DNA from: Candidatus Cloacimonadales bacterium
Lineage (GTDB): Bacteria; Cloacimonadota; Cloacimonadia; Cloacimonadales; TCS61
NCBI GenBank assembly: GCA_030656075.1
Contig: JAUSOT010000280.1
Location: forward strand, 1-32,847
DNA: 32,847 nt
Reading direction: 5' to 3'
Part shown: positions 30,039 through 32,847 of the stretch, piece after piece
How positions within the stretch are numbered: position 1 is the stretch's first letter
Layout of the letters: the number at the start of each line of letters is the position of its first letter
The notes under the pieces: model-generated
The model's database searches: none
Told to the model about the DNA's origin: nothing
The model's input: the letters and a program-made list of their open reading frames with translations, nothing else
Position numbers and translations under genes: made by a program

Positions 30039-30127
30039 CTTAAATTATTTAAATCGACCTTCAGCGGCATCTAATGTTCCCTCGCTTTGAGCAAAGCGGT
30101 AAAGAGAGGGAGAGCAGGGTGAGTTCA

Positions 30128-32596
30128 TCACTTCAATAAAATACACTTCCGGATACCGATGTTCTTCCGGTTTGCCAGCATCTGCACAAAATATATTCCC
30201 GATGATTGCTGCTTATTGTTAGTATCTTTTCCATTCCAGACTACAGTATGATTTCCACCAACTTGAGTTTCTTCCACCATAATATCGACCAGTTGTCCTT
30301 TCACATTATAAACAGAGATGTCCACCTCAGCTTCATCTGCCAGAAAGTAACTGATAGCAGTTTGAGGATTGAATGGATTGGGATGAATACTCTGCAAAGC
30401 GGTTTTAATCAGCGGAATGTTATTATTTGCTCCGGTTGCCTTTTCCACAATATTGGAAAAGATCGTATCAGAGACAATGCCGTTTGAATAAAGAGCTTTT
30501 AACGCATATTGATAGATCGATATCGGCAGAGAAATCCACTCTGTATCTACGAAAAATGTATCAATTACAGATGTAGAAATCGTCGTCCAACTGGATGGAT
30601 CATTACTATTTAATTCATAGAATCTATAAACTTCGCAGCCTTCAAATTCTCTGTTGAATGAGTTCTGTGGATTCCAGGTCAGCGTTACTTCGGTTCCGGT
30701 CAGATTTTGTTCTGCGTATAGATCGGAGGGTGGTAAAGCTGTTTCGTTCATAACGATCGTCCCGAGATCGAGATCAATCGAACCAACGGATACTGCCTGC
30801 CAAATGGTATCGTAACCATAGCGGGAAATCGCCAGAGTGTAATTTTCATTGGCATAAACAGCTGGGAACACAAAATCCCCATTAGCTTCGGTAACGGTTT
30901 GATAATCAAATTCACCGAAGAAATAGATGTCTGCATTTTCCAGCCCGATCTCCGGTTCGTCACTGCCAACCACCTGACCTGAAACTTCAACTTTGGGCAG
31001 CGGATTCAGATTAAAGTCGAGTACAGTTGTTTGATCTGCAACAATGATGCCGGTTTGCGTTTGTGATTCATAACCGTTTTTACTGGCGATCACATTATAC
31101 GTTCCTTGAATTATATTTCCAAAACGATAAAAACCGGAGCCGTTCGTGACGGTATATGAATATATCTGCTGAACAGTTACACCGGCAGTAGTCAGCAGAT
31201 TTCCCTGATCGTCATGAACATTGCCTTCCAAAACACCGAGACCGGTAATTTCCATATAGAAAATTGTATTGGGAAAGCGGCTGAATATAAATCCCTGGTC
31301 CGCGGGAGGTGATGTTGGTGAGAGTGAATTGGGACTGCCCAGGGCACGAGTTCTGTCGTTATGAGGTGTGTTGATTGTTTCCATAAAGGCATCATTAATA
31401 CTATAATCATTTCCATCATACTGATGAAAATTCAAAACACAGAGATTACCGCCATTATAAGTATAGGTGTTATCGAAGGGAATGACAAGCGTGCCGTAGC
31501 CCGGTGCAATATCCACAGTTCCATTATAAACTTCATTCATGGTACTTCCCGATATCCAATTGCTCAACAGGGAACTTTGAGTAACTTCATCGATAAATAC
31601 CCGGATAGGAGTGTTCACCACATTCGAGATGAAATGCTTTGGATAACCTATAGCATGGATAATTCCGGTATAGGTAATTTCTCCCGGAAAATAAATCGTT
31701 TCAGCCAGACTGTAATGCATGTGCATTTTAAAGGGATACCAGTTTGTTTCCTCGTTTTCGCTTCCCACATAAATCTGAGCTAAACCAATCTCATAAATAT
31801 TTGCATTCCAGTTGTCTGATATATTATTGGATAGGTCTTCGTCTCCGGTCAGCTCAACTTCTGCATAGAGGAAAGTGCTGGCATTTGGTTCATTTGGCGG
31901 AATGATCCAAACGAGTTGATGAGTATATTCCGCTTCGGAAACAAGAGGATCATTCACGGCTAATTCATCCAGCAATTCACCGCCTTCCCGGAATAATCTC
32001 ACAATGTAATTATCCTGAGTGCTGCTGCCATAATTTTTGATCACTACATTATAAATATTGGAACTTCCCTGATAGACGGTTGAAGGTCCCTGGATTGATT
32101 TTGCTGCCAGGTCATCGGTAAAAGTTGTTGTTTGCGGAAAGGTGATATTATCGATCCAACCTGCATCCAAGCCGGAAGCTGTTAATTGATTCTTTTCATA
32201 TTTCCAGGCAAAAGTGTGATATCCGGGAGACACATTATAAGTAAGCTGTGTCCAGTCCACGCTGCCGCTAATTCCTATTATTTCAACATCATCTACATAA
32301 AATTTCAGAGAATCAGCATACTGCTGGCTACTCACTTTCCAGTAGAAACTTATGTCACTGTTGGCAACCACTTCCATGGAAATATAAAGGTTGGAGTATT
32401 GACTGTTTGCAATCACTCCGGACTTGACACTATAAACGCCTTCAAAAGAATCATCAAAGGTTATGAACCAATCTTCCGAACCGCTGAAATGCCAGTTATG
32501 GGAAAGGAAATTTCCATTTTCAAATCCCTCAAAATTCTGAGCAAATCCCATAGAAATTCCCAGCAGCAGTAGAAATGTAAAAACTAATTTCTTCAT
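30128..32596 (-). CDS. Secreted multidomain protein: jelly-roll, two carboxypeptidase-regulatory-like domains, FN3-like and C-terminal sorting domain
   Basis: The 822 residues start with a signal peptide ending GFAQ (about residue 20). Residues about 21-155 form a jelly-roll (FEGFENGNF...WHFSGSEDWF...SLKFYVDDVEI...AGWIDNITFP) as in MAM/choice-of-anchor domains. A CARDB-like strand region (VYQGSSNIYNVVIKNYGSS) and a large middle domain follow. Two carboxypeptidase-regulatory-like folds (GNVHDDQGNLLTTAGVTVQQ; SGQVVGSDEPEIGLENADIY) precede an FN3-like domain (PPSDLYAEQNLTGTEVTLTW). The end is a sorting domain with HPNPFNPQTAISYFL and SGIYFVQML. No protease or other catalytic site is visible. GGAG precedes the ATG. 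It is probably a surface adhesin or structural protein. Confidence 0.85.
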   Translation of the reverse strand: MKKLVFTFLLLLGISMGFAQNFEGFENGNFLSHNWHFSGSEDWFITFDDSFEGVYSVKSGVIANSQYSNLYISMEVVANSDISFYWKVSSQQYADSLKFYVDDVEIIGISGSVDWTQLTYNVSPGYHTFAWKYEKNQLTASGLDAGWIDNITFPQTTTFTDDLAAKSIQGPSTVYQGSSNIYNVVIKNYGSSTQDNYIVRLFREGGELLDELAVNDPLVSEAEYTHQLVWIIPPNEPNASTFLYAEVELTGDEDLSNNISDNWNANIYEIGLAQIYVGSENEETNWYPFKMHMHYSLAETIYFPGEITYTGIIHAIGYPKHFISNVVNTPIRVFIDEVTQSSLLSNWISGSTMNEVYNGTVDIAPGYGTLVIPFDNTYTYNGGNLCVLNFHQYDGNDYSINDAFMETINTPHNDRTRALGSPNSLSPTSPPADQGFIFSRFPNTIFYMEITGLGVLEGNVHDDQGNLLTTAGVTVQQIYSYTVTNGSGFYRFGNIIQGTYNVIASKNGYESQTQTGIIVADQTTVLDFNLNPLPKVEVSGQVVGSDEPEIGLENADIYFFGEFDYQTVTEANGDFVFPAVYANENYTLAISRYGYDTIWQAVSVGSIDLDLGTIVMNETALPPSDLYAEQNLTGTEVTLTWNPQNSFNREFEGCEVYRFYELNSNDPSSWTTISTSVIDTFFVDTEWISLPISIYQYALKALYSNGIVSDTIFSNIVEKATGANNNIPLIKTALQSIHPNPFNPQTAISYFLADEAEVDISVYNVKGQLVDIMVEETQVGGNHTVVWNGKDTNNKQQSSGIYFVQMLANRKNIGIRKCILLK

Positions 32597-32616
32597 AATA
32601 TCTCCAACTTTTTCTG

Positions 32617-32640
32617 TGCGACGACGTAACCGTCGTCGTA
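32617..32640. repeat. ACGACG..CGTCGT palindrome in the leader of the 822-residue protein gene
   Basis: CGACGACG (32619-32626), loop TAAC, CGTCGTCG (32631-32638): a perfect 8-bp stem about 20 bases upstream of the start codon on the minus strand. Its GC-rich content differs from its surroundings. It may be repeat DNA or a leader structure near the ribosome site. Confidence 0.5.
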
Positions 32641-32703
32641 CATTATTCTATTATTTATTCCTGAACGAAAATGCAAATTGCAGACCAATCTTGTAAAGCA
32701 ATA

Positions 32704-32734
32704 AAAAAAGCCGCCATGTTTCGGCGGCTTTTTT
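32704..32734. terminator. Bidirectional rho-independent terminator
   Basis: AAAAAAGCCGCC (32704-32715) and GGCGGCTTTTTT (32723-32734) form a perfect 12-bp stem with a 7-base loop and A/T tracts both sides. It would end a minus-strand gene lying to the right of the window, insulating the 822-residue protein gene from it. Confidence 0.88.
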
Positions 32735-32847
32735 ATTTGGTAATTTTGCTTATTTACATTAGTGCCAAATGTCCCCTGAGACTGTTACAAATAAATTCGA
32801 AAGAAGAGAAAACAGAAAATGAGTTTTCCCTTCCTTCGATTTCTTCG
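32735..32847. other. Window-edge sequence, no definite gene
   Basis: Two minus-strand frames are open from the right edge, to a TAA at 32754-32756 and to a TAA at 32759-32761. Either could be the last 30 or so codons of a gene whose transcript ends at 32704-32734. Neither short peptide is recognisable. The text GTGCCAAATGTCCCCTGAGA could equally be repeat DNA. Confidence 0.3.

Overview
The window is about 33 kb of moderately AT-rich bacterial chromosome. It reads as a Gram-negative member of the Fibrobacteres-Chlorobi-Bacteroidetes (FCB) superphylum, and Candidatus Cloacimonadota is my best guess. That is an inference from three things: three secreted proteins ending in a FlgD-like / type IX-style C-terminal sorting domain (YPNPFNP...GIYF), a DUF4837-type lipoprotein together with a DUF3098-like small membrane protein, and many short palindromic repeats between genes. 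Nearly all genes are housekeeping or envelope genes. I see no phage, integrase, CRISPR array, rRNA or convincing tRNA.

Layout. 1-523: 3' end of recG. 788-1882: an Ldh_2-family malate/lactate dehydrogenase. 2200-8717: a cell-shape operon, mreB-mreC-[F420-ligase-like gene]-mreD-mrdA(PBP2)-rodA-lipoprotein, with tight overlaps and a candidate TTGACA promoter upstream. 8759-9025: a small unknown protein, then a bidirectional terminator. 9095-12236 (minus strand): trxB, cdd, rlmH and a phosphate butyryl/acetyltransferase. 12442-15190: a membrane-anchored M23 peptidase, xseB, ispA and dut. 15377-17584: a secreted beta-helix protein with the sorting domain. 17980-20040: a TrmN6-like methyltransferase, a degenerate FtsE-like ABC protein and an FtsX-like membrane protein. 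20236-21854: pgsA and a DUF4837 lipoprotein. 22106-25138: an outer-membrane-type protein, a TPR lipoprotein and a 59-residue two-helix membrane protein. 25411-26039: an RHH/PIN toxin-antitoxin pair bracketed by 40-bp direct repeats. 26119-27817: a hotdog thioesterase and a DUF58 protein. 27917-28531: an AT-rich orphan (minus). 28619-32596 (minus): a kelch protein and an 822-residue multidomain protein that share almost the same sorting domain.

How the genes fit together. Most of the window builds or maintains the envelope: the elongasome (MreBCD, PBP2, RodA), an M23 hydrolase that could be a client of the FtsEX-like pair, undecaprenyl-precursor synthesis (IspA), phospholipid synthesis (PgsA), lipoproteins and exported surface proteins.

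I did not find an unmistakable new system. The strongest candidates are: (1) an F420-0:gamma-glutamyl ligase homologue embedded between mreC and mreD; (2) an FtsE-like protein that keeps Walker A but has lost the Q-loop, signature, Walker B glutamate and H-loop residues; (3) a toxin-antitoxin cassette between palindromic direct repeats; (4) several families of palindromic repeats, some starting exactly at stop codons and some absorbed into coding sequence, including a 10-unit, 8-bp array inside a sorting domain.
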